A stretch of 36,137 nt of DNA from JALOTE01 sp031422195 (GTDB taxonomy: Bacteria > Pseudomonadota > Alphaproteobacteria > Rhizobiales > Rhizobiaceae): NCBI GenBank assembly GCA_031422195.1, contig JANOPZ010000087.1, positions 1-36,137 of the forward strand, read 5' to 3'. A program made the position numbers and the translations under genes. The notes beneath the pieces are model-generated. The model did no database searches. It had not been told where the DNA came from and saw only the letters and a program-made list of their open reading frames with translations. This document shows, piece by piece, positions 1-7,763 of the stretch; position 1 is the first letter of the stretch; the number at the start of each line of letters is the position of its first letter.

Positions 1-757
1 CTTTTCAGACGTCCGGCCTTTGGTTGAAACAGATCTCGCAATCGCTCATGCGCTTCAACTGATCGAAGAAGGCGCAGATATTTTAGATATTGGCGGCGAG
101 TCCACCCGCCCCGGCGCCGCGCCGGTTGCACCGGTGGATGAACAAAAGCGCATTATGCCAGTAATCGAGGCCATTGCCGCGATAGCCGCAAAACGCGGTC
201 GGCTGTTGTCGGTTGATACGCGGCATACCAGTACCATGGCCTTAGCAATCAAAGCTGGCGCAACCATGATTAATGATGTCAGTGCGCTTGGTGATGATGG
301 TAGTGCGCGTTTGCTGGCAGAAACAGGCTTGCCGATTATAATGATGCATATGCAAGGGGTGCCTTTGTCTATGCAGAACAATCCTTTATATGCCGACGTG
401 GTGGACGAAGTTGCGCAGTTTCTTGATGCAGCATGCCACCGCGCAATTTCAGCAGGAGTTCGCCCCGATAATATTTGGGTTGATCCCGGCATTGGTTTTG
501 GCAAAACTCTGAGCCATAACATTGCGCTTCTGAATGCCACCGCGCGCTTTGCAGTTGGCGGCCGCAAAACCCTGATCGGCGCATCGCGGAAGGGTTTTAT
601 CGCACGGATTGACCGCGATGGAGCTGCATCAGATCGTATCGGCGGCTCTCTTGCTGCTGCGCTCTCTGCTGCATCACGCGGCGCAAATGCAATCCGCGTT
701 CATGATGTTGCCCAAACGCGGCAGGCATTGGCCGTTTGGAGTGCGATCGAGTCGTAA
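1..757 (+). CDS. folP: Dihydropteroate synthase (5' end outside window)
   Basis: Condenses p-aminobenzoate with 6-hydroxymethyl-7,8-dihydropterin diphosphate in cytosolic folate synthesis. The reading frame is open from the first bases (codons from position 2 read FSDVRPLVETD), matching the stretch just after the family's N-terminal NxTPDSFSD motif, so the true start lies upstream. Visible signatures are the pterin/pABA loop GGESTRPG, the central TMINDVSAL and IIMMHMQG strands, WVDPGIGFGKT, and the late GASRKGF motif carrying the SRK residues. About 251 codons are present against a usual 270-285, so little is missing. It ends with TAA 85 nt from a convergent methyltransferase gene. Identification is firm; regulation cannot be judged because the promoter is outside the window. 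Confidence 0.95.
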   Translation, partial: FSDVRPLVETDLAIAHALQLIEEGADILDIGGESTRPGAAPVAPVDEQKRIMPVIEAIAAIAAKRGRLLSVDTRHTSTMALAIKAGATMINDVSALGDDGSARLLAETGLPIIMMHMQGVPLSMQNNPLYADVVDEVAQFLDAACHRAISAGVRPDNIWVDPGIGFGKTLSHNIALLNATARFAVGGRKTLIGASRKGFIARIDRDGAASDRIGGSLAAALSAASRGANAIRVHDVAQTRQALAVWSAIES

Positions 758-824
758 CTGCAAAATTGAAAGCGAAAAATGACGACGCTTTACTGAGCCT
801 ATGCGATTTGGTTGCCGATCAGAT

Positions 825-848
825 AGGGATTTAGATCGGGATTTAGAT
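825..848. repeat. 12-bp tandem repeat at a methyltransferase 3' end
   Basis: Two adjacent units, AGGGATTTAGAT and CGGGATTTAGAT, differ only in their first base, with a partial match on the left flank. The stop codon of the minus-strand methyltransferase (843-845) lies in the second unit. Because the period is a multiple of three, the first unit supplies a second in-frame TAA just downstream, and a TGA follows after that. Confidence 0.8.
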
Positions 849-1469
849 TGGGGCAGATCCAATCACCACAATCATCGGGTCGCCTTTGGATCCTTCACAG
901 AGTTTGTGGCTTTTGATGTTGATGAAACCGGCAGCTTCCAAATAATGCTCCACAAGTTGAGCATGGCCATTTGCATCAAGTTTGCGCCAAATCTCAACGG
1001 CTTTGCTCGGAAAACAGCGGTTTGAGAAACTGACAATTAAAGGCGCGCCGGGGCGCAAAACACGCGCGATTTCGGCAAATACAATATAGGGCTGCACCAA
1101 ATATTGAACGCCAGCGCAACATAAAGCAGCATCAAATGATGCGTCTGGCTCGCTTAAATACGGTGCCTGATTCAAGTTTTGAACAAAATTAGCATTGAGC
1201 CTCGGGTTGGCTGCGAGTTCTTCGGCATTCATGCCGTGGCCCGTGACGGAGCCGGTCAACGTGTCTGGCAAATGACTAACCCAGCTCGACATTAAATCGA
1301 GAATGTGCCCGCCTGCTGGCAAATGATCTGCGTAAAACGCCGTTAGCGCGTTCAAAGCCAGATCATCAATATGGGTTACAAAACGCGGCGCGGCATAAAA
1401 CAAGGTATCATTGCCGGTATCGATTTTGGCAAAGGCTTGGTCGGGTAGTGAAGCTGGTGGTTTTGTCAT
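843..1469 (-). CDS. Class I SAM-dependent methyltransferase, substrate unknown
   Basis: A 208-residue protein with a methyltransferase fold of the UbiE/Methyltransf_11 kind. The sequence around GGHILDLMSSWVSHLP corresponds to motif I (SAM binding), although the usual DxGxGxG is degenerate. SFDAALCCAGVQYL corresponds to motif II/III, and the stretch IARVLRPGAPLIVSFSNR is the typical post-motif strand. The ATG at 1469 is preferred over an upstream TTG at 1547 because the longer form would run into the decayed SOUL gene on the other strand; neither has a clear Shine-Dalgarno. The gene converges on folP and its stop sits in a 12-bp tandem repeat. The substrate cannot be told from sequence. Confidence 0.8.
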   Translation of the reverse strand: MTKPPASLPDQAFAKIDTGNDTLFYAAPRFVTHIDDLALNALTAFYADHLPAGGHILDLMSSWVSHLPDTLTGSVTGHGMNAEELAANPRLNANFVQNLNQAPYLSEPDASFDAALCCAGVQYLVQPYIVFAEIARVLRPGAPLIVSFSNRCFPSKAVEIWRKLDANGHAQLVEHYLEAAGFINIKSHKLCEGSKGDPMIVVIGSAPI

Positions 1470-1534
1470 ATGAGAATGATACAGCGCAATGCTTACACCA
1501 CCAATTGCTTCAATGTCGCATCTTGATGAATAGA

Positions 1535-1803
1535 ATGACTTTCCCAAGTCAAAGCGACGTGAAAGTGCGGTGAAAAAACGGAATAAAAGTATGACATTGA
1601 GGAAAACCTTAATGTTCGGCCCATCGAAATTCCGGCTGCCCGTCGAGCAATAATCCGGTTTTCAGCGGTCGCCACTGATGCCTCAATTGCAGCCAACCAA
1701 TATCAAGTAATCAGCGCTCCAACCTACGCCTATTATGTCGACCCATTCACAGTGGGGCCGCTGCGCCGGAACGAGATTATGACGGACGTCAAAGCAAAGT
1801 AGC
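1535..1803 (+). pseudogene. Remnant of a SOUL-family heme-binding protein gene
   Basis: From 1587 to the TAG at 1801-1803 one frame reads like the C-terminal third of a SOUL heme-binding protein: KYDIENL, then RRAIIRFSAVATDAS, APTYAYY and finally PLRRNEIM. Full-length relatives are about 180-220 residues. An in-frame TAA at 1584-1586 closes the frame upstream and no start codon fits. About 20 residues normally found between the ATDAS and PTYAYY motifs are absent, suggesting an internal deletion. A short piece in another frame (from ATG 1535: MTFPSQSDVKVR) resembles the preceding 'MTxPV...VRF' strand, so a frameshift is likely. The remnant lies between two minus-strand genes. The C-terminal match is strong; the upstream piece is tentative. 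Confidence 0.65.
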
Positions 1804-1813
1804 ATTCGGGCTG

Positions 1814-2212
1814 TTACGCCATTTGAACCAGAACAGCCACAACTGCGGCCAGTTGCACCATATTGAGCGCGACAGACAGGCCATGCAGGCGGTTAAACCG
1901 GCTTTTAGCACCTGTATCACGCGCCAGATTGATGGCTGGCATCAGCGTTTGGCGGGCAAAAATGGCAATGACAGCTGTTGCCGCCATGAGGCCGGAGCTG
2001 AGAGAATTGCTGTGCCACAGCAGTGCCGCCGCCAAGGCCGCTGTCACCAGCACAAACACATAATAATGCGGGAAAGCTTTTCGCAGCAGTCCGCCTGCAA
2101 TATCAGGCGGCAGGCTTGAAAATACCAAGGGGGCAAAGCCGAATGAATAGAGCATCATGCCGCCAAACAGCAGCGCGTTGGTGAGCAGCGCTGCAATGTT
2201 CATTAAAACCAT
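1814..2212 (-). CDS. DUF4149-type integral membrane protein
   Basis: A 132-residue hydrophobic protein with about four predicted membrane segments (roughly residues 4-30, 48-66, 70-88 and 110-130). The pattern LLFGGMMLYSFGFAPLVFSSLP followed by a charged FPHYY turn is typical of the DUF4149/TMEM205-like family, whose biochemical role is not established. Its ATG overlaps the stop of the upstream methyltransferase gene by one base (TAATG), so the two are probably translationally coupled. It is the last gene of a three-gene minus-strand run with two methyltransferases. Confidence 0.75.
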   Translation of the reverse strand: MVLMNIAALLTNALLFGGMMLYSFGFAPLVFSSLPPDIAGGLLRKAFPHYYVFVLVTAALAAALLWHSNSLSSGLMAATAVIAIFARQTLMPAINLARDTGAKSRFNRLHGLSVALNMVQLAAVVAVLVQMA

Positions 2213-2934
2213 TACAGCCTCACTTCAGGTTTACGGGCGGTGCCCATGTAAATGATTGCGGTACCGGGCAAACGGCCAAAGGTAAAATCACCCCGACGGT
2301 TAATGCCGCGCGGCCCAAGCCCTGTCATGCCAGCGGGTACGAGACCGGCTTTGATCATAGCTACGCGAAGCTCTGCAGGTTTGATGAACATGGCCGGATC
2401 GTGCGTGCCTTTTGGCAACAGCCCGAGCACATTTTCCGCCACGGTAATGGTTGCAAATGTGGCAAGCATGTTGCGGTTGATCGTATCAAACAAAAACATG
2501 CCGCCGCACCGCAACACACGCGCAGTTTGCGCCAGCACCAATTCTAAATCGGCGACATGCTCCAGCACATCTACACAGACGACTGCGTCAAAACTGGCAT
2601 CTTCATAAGGCAGCGCCTCACCGGTGCCGACATCATATTGAATGGGCAAGTTATTTAGAGCTGCATGGGCTTTTGCCGCCGCAATTGCACCTGCCGCCGG
2701 ATCAATTCCGGTCATGATTGCACCGCGCGCGGCCATGGCTTCTGCCATAAAGCCACCGGCGCAGCCAAGATCAAGAACCTTTGCACCCTGCCAGCTCATA
2801 AAGCGGTCAAAGTAGGCAAGACGGCCCGGCACCATGTTTTTGAGGGTGCGCACCCAGCGCAAATCATCTGACCACCAGCTTTGCGCGACATCGTCGTAAA
2901 TCGCCAGATTGTTGCGGATCATATCAGCGGGCAT
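2212..2934 (-). CDS. UbiG-like SAM-dependent O-methyltransferase
   Basis: A 240-residue class I methyltransferase. The N-terminus (NNLAIYDDVAQSWW) has the YDxxAxxWW signature of UbiG-type quinone methylases. Motif I reads VLDLGCAGGFMAEAMA, the SAM-ribose acid is in GIDPA, and VVCVDVLEHVAD and FLFDTINRNMLA match the core of UbiG, including the ATINR-like strand and a later LPKGTHD segment. UbiG performs both O-methylations of ubiquinone biosynthesis. The stretch after WW (WVRTLKNMVPGRLAYFDRF) differs from classical UbiG, which has FxPLHxxNPxRL, so a paralogue acting on another substrate is possible and no symbol is given. The ATG at 2934 is chosen over upstream in-frame codons because of a good AAGGA 7-8 nt before it. 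It overlaps the preceding gene by 11 nt. Confidence 0.78.
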   Translation of the reverse strand: MPADMIRNNLAIYDDVAQSWWSDDLRWVRTLKNMVPGRLAYFDRFMSWQGAKVLDLGCAGGFMAEAMAARGAIMTGIDPAAGAIAAAKAHAALNNLPIQYDVGTGEALPYEDASFDAVVCVDVLEHVADLELVLAQTARVLRCGGMFLFDTINRNMLATFATITVAENVLGLLPKGTHDPAMFIKPAELRVAMIKAGLVPAGMTGLGPRGINRRGDFTFGRLPGTAIIYMGTARKPEVRL

Positions 2935-3745
2935 CTTTATTCCTTGAAAAACGTGGCCAAGCATAGGGAACAGCGCGTTGATAGGCCGCAAAGCGCTGGC
3001 CATAAAATGCGGTGAAGCGGCGCTCTTTGAGTAGCGGAGCCAAAAGGCAATACAGGGTGTAGGTTGCTGCCAGTACAAACTGATCAGGGGTCCAAACAGG
3101 GACTGTCCAAAGAGTAAGCGCGAAAGCCAAATATATCGGCTGGCGGATAATGCGGAACAGCCCGGTTTCAGGCATATCTGGAAAGACCGGTTTTTTATTC
3201 TGCATCAGCGACAACCAGCCCAAACTGCCCGACTGCACTTCAGGCCCGGCGTCAAAGCTGGCTTTGGCCAGCAGCAACCAAGCAAAGGCGTAACAAATGC
3301 AAAGGGCGACAAACGTCGGGCCTTCTGCCTGCCACCAGATAATGCCCGACGGTGTCCATAGCGAAAAAAGCCCAAGCAATTGCACCGAGGCGATAATGGC
3401 ATAAGTTGTGGTGGCAAGTGTTTGGCCATGCATTCCGGGAAGCAGTTTTGCGAGCAAGGCCCGGCCTTTTTTTGTGAGCAACAATGAATGCCCAAGTGGA
3501 AACTGCAACAGAAGCGCGGCATTTGCGAGCACCGCCCAAGGCCATTCCACCTGCCCGAAACTGCGGCTCATGCCAAAAAACATTGCGGTCACCATGGCCA
3601 ACCCTGCCATGGCAAAAATTGCGTGGCATAAAGCTCCCATTGCCAAGGCCAGCGCGATCCGCGCCCTTCCCGGTGGCGGCGACAATGCGCCCTGCACAAG
3701 CAGCATGACACGTTTGACATGGCCGGAGTTTTGATTGGTTTTCAT
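2924..3745 (-). CDS. NnrU/isoprenylcysteine methyltransferase-like membrane protein
   Basis: A 273-residue polytopic membrane protein with about six hydrophobic segments. The C-terminal third holds the ICMT-type signature: FRIIRQPIYLAF (the RHPxYxG-like SAM-binding motif, here RQPIY), then a helix pair and KERRFTAFYGQRFAAYQRAVP, matching the E...YG..Y..Y pattern. The middle HSLLLTKKG and LATTTYAIIASVQLLGLFSLW regions resemble the NnrU/MddA branch, which includes a methanethiol S-methyltransferase. Substrate unassigned. ATG 3745 is preferred to a TTG at 3772. It overlaps the UbiG-like gene by 11 nt, indicating co-translation. Confidence 0.65.
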   Translation of the reverse strand: MKTNQNSGHVKRVMLLVQGALSPPPGRARIALALAMGALCHAIFAMAGLAMVTAMFFGMSRSFGQVEWPWAVLANAALLLQFPLGHSLLLTKKGRALLAKLLPGMHGQTLATTTYAIIASVQLLGLFSLWTPSGIIWWQAEGPTFVALCICYAFAWLLLAKASFDAGPEVQSGSLGWLSLMQNKKPVFPDMPETGLFRIIRQPIYLAFALTLWTVPVWTPDQFVLAATYTLYCLLAPLLKERRFTAFYGQRFAAYQRAVPYAWPRFSRNKDAR

Positions 3746-3849
3746 GAGAACGAAGTAATCGGCTATCTGCAAATGACAAGCAGAGCGGTGTATTGAGACA
3801 GGCCTTTTGAGGCAAACGCGCCAACGCGCCGCATGTTATCTGGATGAAT

Positions 3850-4179
3850 TTACACCTGGTTGCTCAAATGCTGCTTACCACGCCATTTCAAACTGCGATC
3901 GTTGAGAGCGCTAAGGTCTTCGGTGCCGCAGAAAACCGCCATGCCAAGCGCCAGCGCGGCTGACAAAATAGGTTCCGGAGCGTTGCGGTAGGCTGGCTTT
4001 ACCAAAATAACATCGGCCCATTTTCCGTTGCATGCATTGTCTAAAAGCACCCTTTGAAAACAATGGTCATTTTGAATTGGCCAACCCCGACTTAACGCAA
4101 TTTGCGGCAGGGTTTTACGTGTCAGTGTCAGCCAATCCTGTTCCAGCGTTTGCCGTACGATTAGTTCTGGAAACAGCAT
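3850..4179 (-). CDS. Short conserved alphaproteobacterial protein of unknown function
   Basis: A 109-residue soluble protein. The blocks ALSRGWPIQNDHCFQRVLLDNA, PAYRNAPEPILSAALALG and LSALNDRSLKWRG resemble a small family often labelled 'GCN5-related N-acetyltransferase' in alphaproteobacterial genomes. At this length it cannot contain a complete GNAT fold and I see no acetyl-CoA P-loop, so that label is doubtful. It starts with ATG and is divergent from the small membrane protein gene at 4280. It is 104 nt upstream of the membrane methyltransferase in the same direction. Function unknown. Confidence 0.65.
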   Translation of the reverse strand: MLFPELIVRQTLEQDWLTLTRKTLPQIALSRGWPIQNDHCFQRVLLDNACNGKWADVILVKPAYRNAPEPILSAALALGMAVFCGTEDLSALNDRSLKWRGKQHLSNQV

Positions 4180-4279
4180 AACCCTCTAAACCCTATTTTT
4201 GGAATCCGACAGATAATTGCTGCGATTGGCTTGAAGATAGCCATGCTGCGCGACATTTCATCGGCTCAGGAGTTAAATA

Positions 4280-4588
4280 ATGCCCTATCAAAAAACCAAC
4301 AACATTTGGCACGCGTTCAATCTGGTATTTAACCATAATGTCAGCCCACTGCGGCATATTCCTAATATTGCTACCCGTCATTTCGTGATGCAGATATTGG
4401 GTTTTATGTGGGCGTTAAGTTTTTCAATTGCGATTGGCAGCTACACATTTTTGGCAGCCAGTATCATTGGTCACGCCGCTTTGATTGCAGCGGCAGCTAT
4501 AACGATCGCCACGTTTACAGTTGCAACAAAAAATCCGAAAGTTTTCACGAACGGGTCAGGTCGCCGCCCGGATGGCGAACACGAATAA
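4280..4588 (+). CDS. Small hypothetical membrane protein
   Basis: A 102-residue protein with a polar N-terminus, two predicted membrane helices (about residues 36-57 and 60-82) and a polar, glycine/arginine-rich tail. The start is supported by a strong AGGAG seven bases upstream of ATG. The N-terminal HNVSPLRHIPNIATRH segment may be amphipathic. I do not recognise the family. The divergent neighbour and tidy ribosome-binding site argue that it is a real gene. Confidence 0.6.
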   Translation: MPYQKTNNIWHAFNLVFNHNVSPLRHIPNIATRHFVMQILGFMWALSFSIAIGSYTFLAASIIGHAALIAAAAITIATFTVATKNPKVFTNGSGRRPDGEHE

Positions 4589-4640
4589 TTATATTTCTTA
4601 TTTGGTTAAACACGTGCCGATTTGATAAGATTGTTTTTTG

Positions 4641-4856
4641 ATGGCCAAGCGCACCTATCCGTCCGACGCTGAAAATATATCGATTGCGGCTGATCTTGAA
4701 GATGTTGTTCAAGATAAGCGGGCGGGATGGCGCGCTTCAGGTGCAAAGGCCCGCCGGCGGCAACGCCGATACAAAAATATGCTGACAAACCAGTTGGTGA
4801 AATCGGCCGCCGATGCGGGAGACGATGGTCAGCCAGATCAAGACGATATGAATTGA
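4641..4856 (+). CDS. Small basic-centre hypothetical protein
   Basis: A 71-residue protein opening MAKRTYPSDAENIS, with an acidic segment (about 16-24), a strongly basic middle (AKARRRQRRYK, about 35-45) and an acidic tail. It could be a nucleic-acid-binding or ribosome-associated small protein, but nothing proves that. The first ATG is used; a preceding TTG at 4638 is less likely. No clear Shine-Dalgarno is seen, which lowers confidence. It follows the small membrane protein gene by 52 nt. Confidence 0.45.
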   Translation: MAKRTYPSDAENISIAADLEDVVQDKRAGWRASGAKARRRQRRYKNMLTNQLVKSAADAGDDGQPDQDDMN

Positions 4857-5171
4857 ACGTTTGTGCAAATAAAACCGCCTGCTTTTGGAGGAAAGGGAGG
4901 TTTCAAATTGTAGCAGGAAGAAAAAACAGTCCAATGGACTGTTTTGCCTGCGGAACGCGACAATGTTCTTCGCGGGCTTGAGCAAAATCTGGCGGCGCTC
5001 ATGGCAAACCCACAATCCACAAAATGGCTCAATGATCTCAAGCCGAATTGTAAGAATTAGTCAGGGGAAACTCAGGGCGCGCGATGACCACGTTGGTCTC
5101 AACTTACAACAAACACGAATGAGGCTTCTGACGGCACAAAGAGATATCGCGTCGAAATACACTGGGAAAAT
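4857..5171. other. Gene-poor stretch upstream of tRNA-Gly
   Basis: About 315 nt without a convincing gene. It holds a perfect 23-nt palindrome (4923-4945). It also holds a short open frame from TTG 4944 to TAG 5060 (38 codons) whose middle, RGLEQNLAALMANPQSTKWL, has coding-like composition. That frame lacks a ribosome-binding site and could be a gene fragment. Other overlapping frames look random. Confidence 0.5.
4923..4945. repeat. Perfect 23-nt palindrome
   Basis: AAAACAGTCCA and its exact complement TGGACTGTTTT flank a single A. The run of four T ends the right arm and the left arm begins with A, so as RNA it would form an 11-bp hairpin with a U-rich end on either strand. A bidirectional terminator, a protein-binding operator or a dispersed repeat are all possible; only genome-wide counting would decide. 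Confidence 0.6.
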
Positions 5172-5246
5172 TGGAGCGGGCGAAGAGATTCGAACTCTCG
5201 ACCCCAACCTTGGCAAGGTTGTGCTCTACCACTGAGCTACGCCCGC
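5172..5246 (-). tRNA. tRNA-Gly (anticodon GCC)
   Basis: Read on the minus strand it is a full cloverleaf of 72 nt plus an encoded CCA (5172-5174). The acceptor arms GCGGGCG and CGCCCGC pair perfectly. The D-arm has AGCTCAGTGGTAGAGC and the anticodon loop is CTTGCCAA, with GCC at plus-strand 5212-5214. The T-arm carries GTTCGAATC. The discriminator is U. It is the GGC/GGU-reading glycine isoacceptor. It stands alone, transcribed away from proX. Confidence 0.97.
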
Positions 5247-5287
5247 TCATGCGCAGGTGGTAATAAATCCCCGCGCGGCGTAGCTGT

Positions 5288-5315
5288 CTCATACAAAAGC
5301 CTACGCTAAATGCAA
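5288..5315 (-). promoter_or_regulatory. Candidate sigma-70-type promoter of tRNA-Gly
   Basis: On the minus strand TTGCAT and TATGAG are 16 nt apart, with the -10-like box about 40 nt before the mature tRNA 5' end. The spacing suits a stable-RNA promoter, but both boxes are imperfect. Confidence 0.35.
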
Positions 5316-5404
5316 GACTGTTTTATCTAAAATCGTGAAGTTGGGCATGTTGCCTTGTTTTAATCAGCGTTTATAGCTGGCGAAAGTCAAATGAGGCGTG
5401 TTTT

Positions 5405-5920
5405 ATGGTCGTGACACCGGATGGGCTGCTGGCAGATTTAACAAGACTTGGCATAGAGCATCATACTATTGCTCATCAGGCACTGTTTACAGTCGAGCAA
5501 TCCAAGGGGCTTTATGGCAAAATGCCCGGTGGGCAAACCAAAAACCTTTTCATCAAAGATAAAAAGGGTCGGCATTTTTTAGTGTCTATGGAGCACGATG
5601 TCGTGGTGGATTTGAAATCAATCCATACACGGATTGGCGCGCAGGGGCGCGTTTCATTTGGAAATGCAGAAGATATGCTGGCTTTTCTAGGCGTGGTTCC
5701 GGGTTCAGTGACTTTGTTTGGCATTATTAATGACGTGAAGAACCATGTGACGGTGTTTATCGATGAAGGCCTTTTGGCCTATGATAAAATCAATGCACAC
5801 CCCCTTACAAATGAAGCGACAACCAGCATTGCCACCGCTGACATGTTGCGGTTTTTAGAGGCGCACGGCCATAAGGCTGAAGTCCTACCACGAATGGCGG
5901 CCGATCCAGAGGCTTGTTAG
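5405..5920 (+). CDS. Prolyl-tRNA editing protein (ProX/PrdX, YbaK-like)
   Basis: A 171-residue cytosolic, free-standing editing domain of the YbaK/EbsC superfamily that hydrolyses alanine mischarged on tRNA-Pro. Visible are the N-terminal LGIEHHTIAHQALFTVEQSKGL, the core GGQTKNLFIKDKKGRHFLV containing the conserved lysine (K46 here) and C-terminal GSVTLFGIINDVKNHVTVFID. Length fits the PrdX-type family ('prolyl-tRNA synthetase associated domain'). ATG 5405 has GAGG eight bases upstream. It starts a co-directional run with the thioredoxin/TPR, Lon-N and Trm112 genes. Its last codons and stop lie in a three-copy 11-bp repeat, apparently adding one Cys to the C-terminus. Confidence 0.9.
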   Translation: MVVTPDGLLADLTRLGIEHHTIAHQALFTVEQSKGLYGKMPGGQTKNLFIKDKKGRHFLVSMEHDVVVDLKSIHTRIGAQGRVSFGNAEDMLAFLGVVPGSVTLFGIINDVKNHVTVFIDEGLLAYDKINAHPLTNEATTSIATADMLRFLEAHGHKAEVLPRMAADPEAC

Positions 5921-5940
5921 AGGCTTGCTAGAGGCTTGAA
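5908..5940. repeat. 11-bp tandem repeat, three copies, at the proX stop
   Basis: AGAGGCTTG is repeated three times at an 11-nt period, ending TT, CT and AA. The gene stops at TAG 5918-5920, formed at the junction of copies one and two. The last copy reads GAG GCT TGA, which would be the stop if only one copy existed, so the duplication probably changed the end from Ala to Ala-Cys. Confidence 0.85.
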
Positions 5941-6010
5941 CATCCGGCACAAATCGCCATCTGTGTAGGGCGCGCGCAAATCGCTATAGTAAACACTTAA
6001 AAGGCCAAAA

Positions 6011-6976
6011 ATGAGTTCGAACGATAATCCATTTGCCCAAACCGGCTCTAGTTACGGAAGCGCAAATGTCACATTTGGCGGCGCTCCAAAGGAGCAATCC
6101 GTTGCCTCCCCTCAAGGCATCAAAGATGTGACGTCTGCCTCGTTTCGTGTTGATGTGATTGAAGCTTCAAAAAGCGCACCGGTTCTGGTTGATTTTTGGG
6201 CACCCTGGTGTGGGCCGTGCAAACAATTGGCGCCAGTTCTCGAAAAAGTAGTTGCCGAGGGCCAAGGCCGTGTTTCGCTCACCAAAATGAACATTGATGA
6301 GCACCCGGGCATTGCAGGCCAACTCGGCATTAAATCGATCCCGGCGGTCATAGCTTTCAAAAACGGCCAGCCGGTCGATGGGTTTATGGGCGCTATCCCA
6401 GAAAAAGAAATCCGCGCGTTTATTGATAAAATTGCCGGACCGGAAGCTGACCCTGCTGAAGAAGTGCTGGCGCTTGTTGCCGATGCCCGCGCCGAAGGTA
6501 ATCTTGAGGCTGCAGCACAAATCTTTTTGGCGGCGCTCAACCGAGGTATTGCCACACCGCCGGTATTTGCGGGGCTGGCGGATACCTTGCTGGATTTGAA
6601 CGATTTGGCAGGTGCTGAAGAGTTTTTGGGCCAAGTGCCGGAGGACATTAAGGCTGATAAGGCCTTCACCGCAATCAACGCCAAATTGAAACTGGCTCAA
6701 GAAGTGGCGTTGCTTGGCGATCCGGTTGCGTTGCAGGCCCGCATGGCCGCTGATCCGAAGGATCATCAGGCACGGTTTGATATGTCGGCCATCCACAATG
6801 CCCGCGGTGAGCGTGAAGCTGCAGCTGATTTGCTGCTCACTATCATGAAGGCCGACCGTGGCTGGCAAGATGATGGGGCGCGCAAACGGCTGCTCGATTA
6901 TTTTGAGGCTTGGGGCTTTGCCGATGAGGCAACCCTAAGCGGCCGCCGTAAACTGTCGTCTGTTTTGTTTTCATGA
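6011..6976 (+). CDS. Thioredoxin-domain/TPR co-chaperone (YbbN/CnoX type)
   Basis: A 321-residue protein: a low-complexity N-terminus (1-38), a thioredoxin domain (about 40-150) with the intact redox motif WAPWCGPC (Cys67 and Cys70) and cis-proline P111, then a helical TPR-like region (about 155-315). This architecture matches the YbbN/CnoX chaperedoxins, which hold oxidation-damaged proteins for GroEL. Enterobacterial CnoX lost the active CxxC whereas Caulobacter-type proteins keep it, as here. A good AAGG lies six bases before ATG. Position between the editing protein and a Lon-N-domain gene suggests a protein-quality neighbourhood. Often annotated simply as thioredoxin. Confidence 0.88.
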   Translation: MSSNDNPFAQTGSSYGSANVTFGGAPKEQSVASPQGIKDVTSASFRVDVIEASKSAPVLVDFWAPWCGPCKQLAPVLEKVVAEGQGRVSLTKMNIDEHPGIAGQLGIKSIPAVIAFKNGQPVDGFMGAIPEKEIRAFIDKIAGPEADPAEEVLALVADARAEGNLEAAAQIFLAALNRGIATPPVFAGLADTLLDLNDLAGAEEFLGQVPEDIKADKAFTAINAKLKLAQEVALLGDPVALQARMAADPKDHQARFDMSAIHNARGEREAAADLLLTIMKADRGWQDDGARKRLLDYFEAWGFADEATLSGRRKLSSVLFS

Positions 6977-7052
6977 AGATGTGCTGCACCAACCCGCCCT
7001 TGTATCAGCGCAGGCCCGCTATATGTCTCAATAATGAATTGGAGTTGTTTTG

Positions 7053-7763
7053 ATGCAGGCGGGTAACACTACATATAGCGAACTCAGTGATTTTCCTGAA
7101 ACCGTGCCATTGTTTCCGCTTAGCGGTGCTTTGTTGCTGCCGGGCGGGCAAATGCCGCTTAATATTTTTGAGCCTCGCTATTTGGCTATGTTTGACGCCG
7201 CCATTGCCTCTGACCGTTTGATTGGAATTGTGCAGCCATTGGCTGAAACAACAATTGCACCAGCCAACAAAGGCATAGCCAAAATCAAACTCAATCCAGC
7301 TTTTGACCGTGAGCCGGCTTTGGCAGCGGTTGGCGGTCTTGGGCGTATTGTATCGTTTAACGAGACTGGCGATGGGCGGTATGTTATTACGCTGTCAGGT
7401 ATTTGCCGATTTCGTTTTCTGGATGAGGTGCACACGCTGGCGCCCTTTAGAATAGGCAATATTTCGCCGTTTCTGGCGGATTTGAACGAAGCTGATGAAG
7501 GCGAAAACGTGAACCGCGAAGATTTGCTGCGCACGTTCAAAAATTATCTTGCAGCCAACCAAATGGATGCCGATTGGGATTCGATCAAGCGTGCTTCAAA
7601 CCATACGCTGGTCAATGCGCTCTCAATGATGTCGCCATTTGGCCCTGCTGAAAAACAGGCTTTGCTCGAAGCGGAGGACTTAAAAACCCGCGCTGAAACA
7701 CTCGTCGCCATTACGGAAGTGATGTTAGCGCGCGAAGAGGCCGGTTCTTCTAAACTACAATGA
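7053..7763 (+). CDS. Lon N-terminal (substrate-binding) domain protein
   Basis: A 236-residue protein consisting only of the LON substrate-binding (PUA-like) domain: VPLFPLSGALLLPGGQMPLNIFEPRYLAM at the start, then IGIVQP, GGLGRI and a helical C-terminus. There is no AAA+ ATPase or Ser-Lys protease domain, so it cannot be a complete Lon protease. Stand-alone proteins of this type are common in alphaproteobacteria, with unproven function. ATG 7053 is chosen because GGAG lies eight bases upstream. It overlaps Trm112 by four bases (ATGA), implying translational coupling. Confidence 0.88.
   Translation: MQAGNTTYSELSDFPETVPLFPLSGALLLPGGQMPLNIFEPRYLAMFDAAIASDRLIGIVQPLAETTIAPANKGIAKIKLNPAFDREPALAAVGGLGRIVSFNETGDGRYVITLSGICRFRFLDEVHTLAPFRIGNISPFLADLNEADEGENVNREDLLRTFKNYLAANQMDADWDSIKRASNHTLVNALSMMSPFGPAEKQALLEAEDLKTRAETLVAITEVMLAREEAGSSKLQ

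Noticed and set aside
1493..1696. Minus-strand open frame over the SOUL remnant
   Set aside because: The plus strand carries recognisable SOUL motifs in the same DNA; the minus frame looks like its shadow.
3850..4179. Annotation as a GNAT acetyltransferase
   Set aside because: The protein is too short for a GNAT fold and has no acetyl-CoA loop; kept as a conserved protein of unknown function.
5172..5246. tRNA-Gly as an attachment site for an integrated element
   Set aside because: No integrase gene and no duplicated tRNA 3' end are visible in the window.
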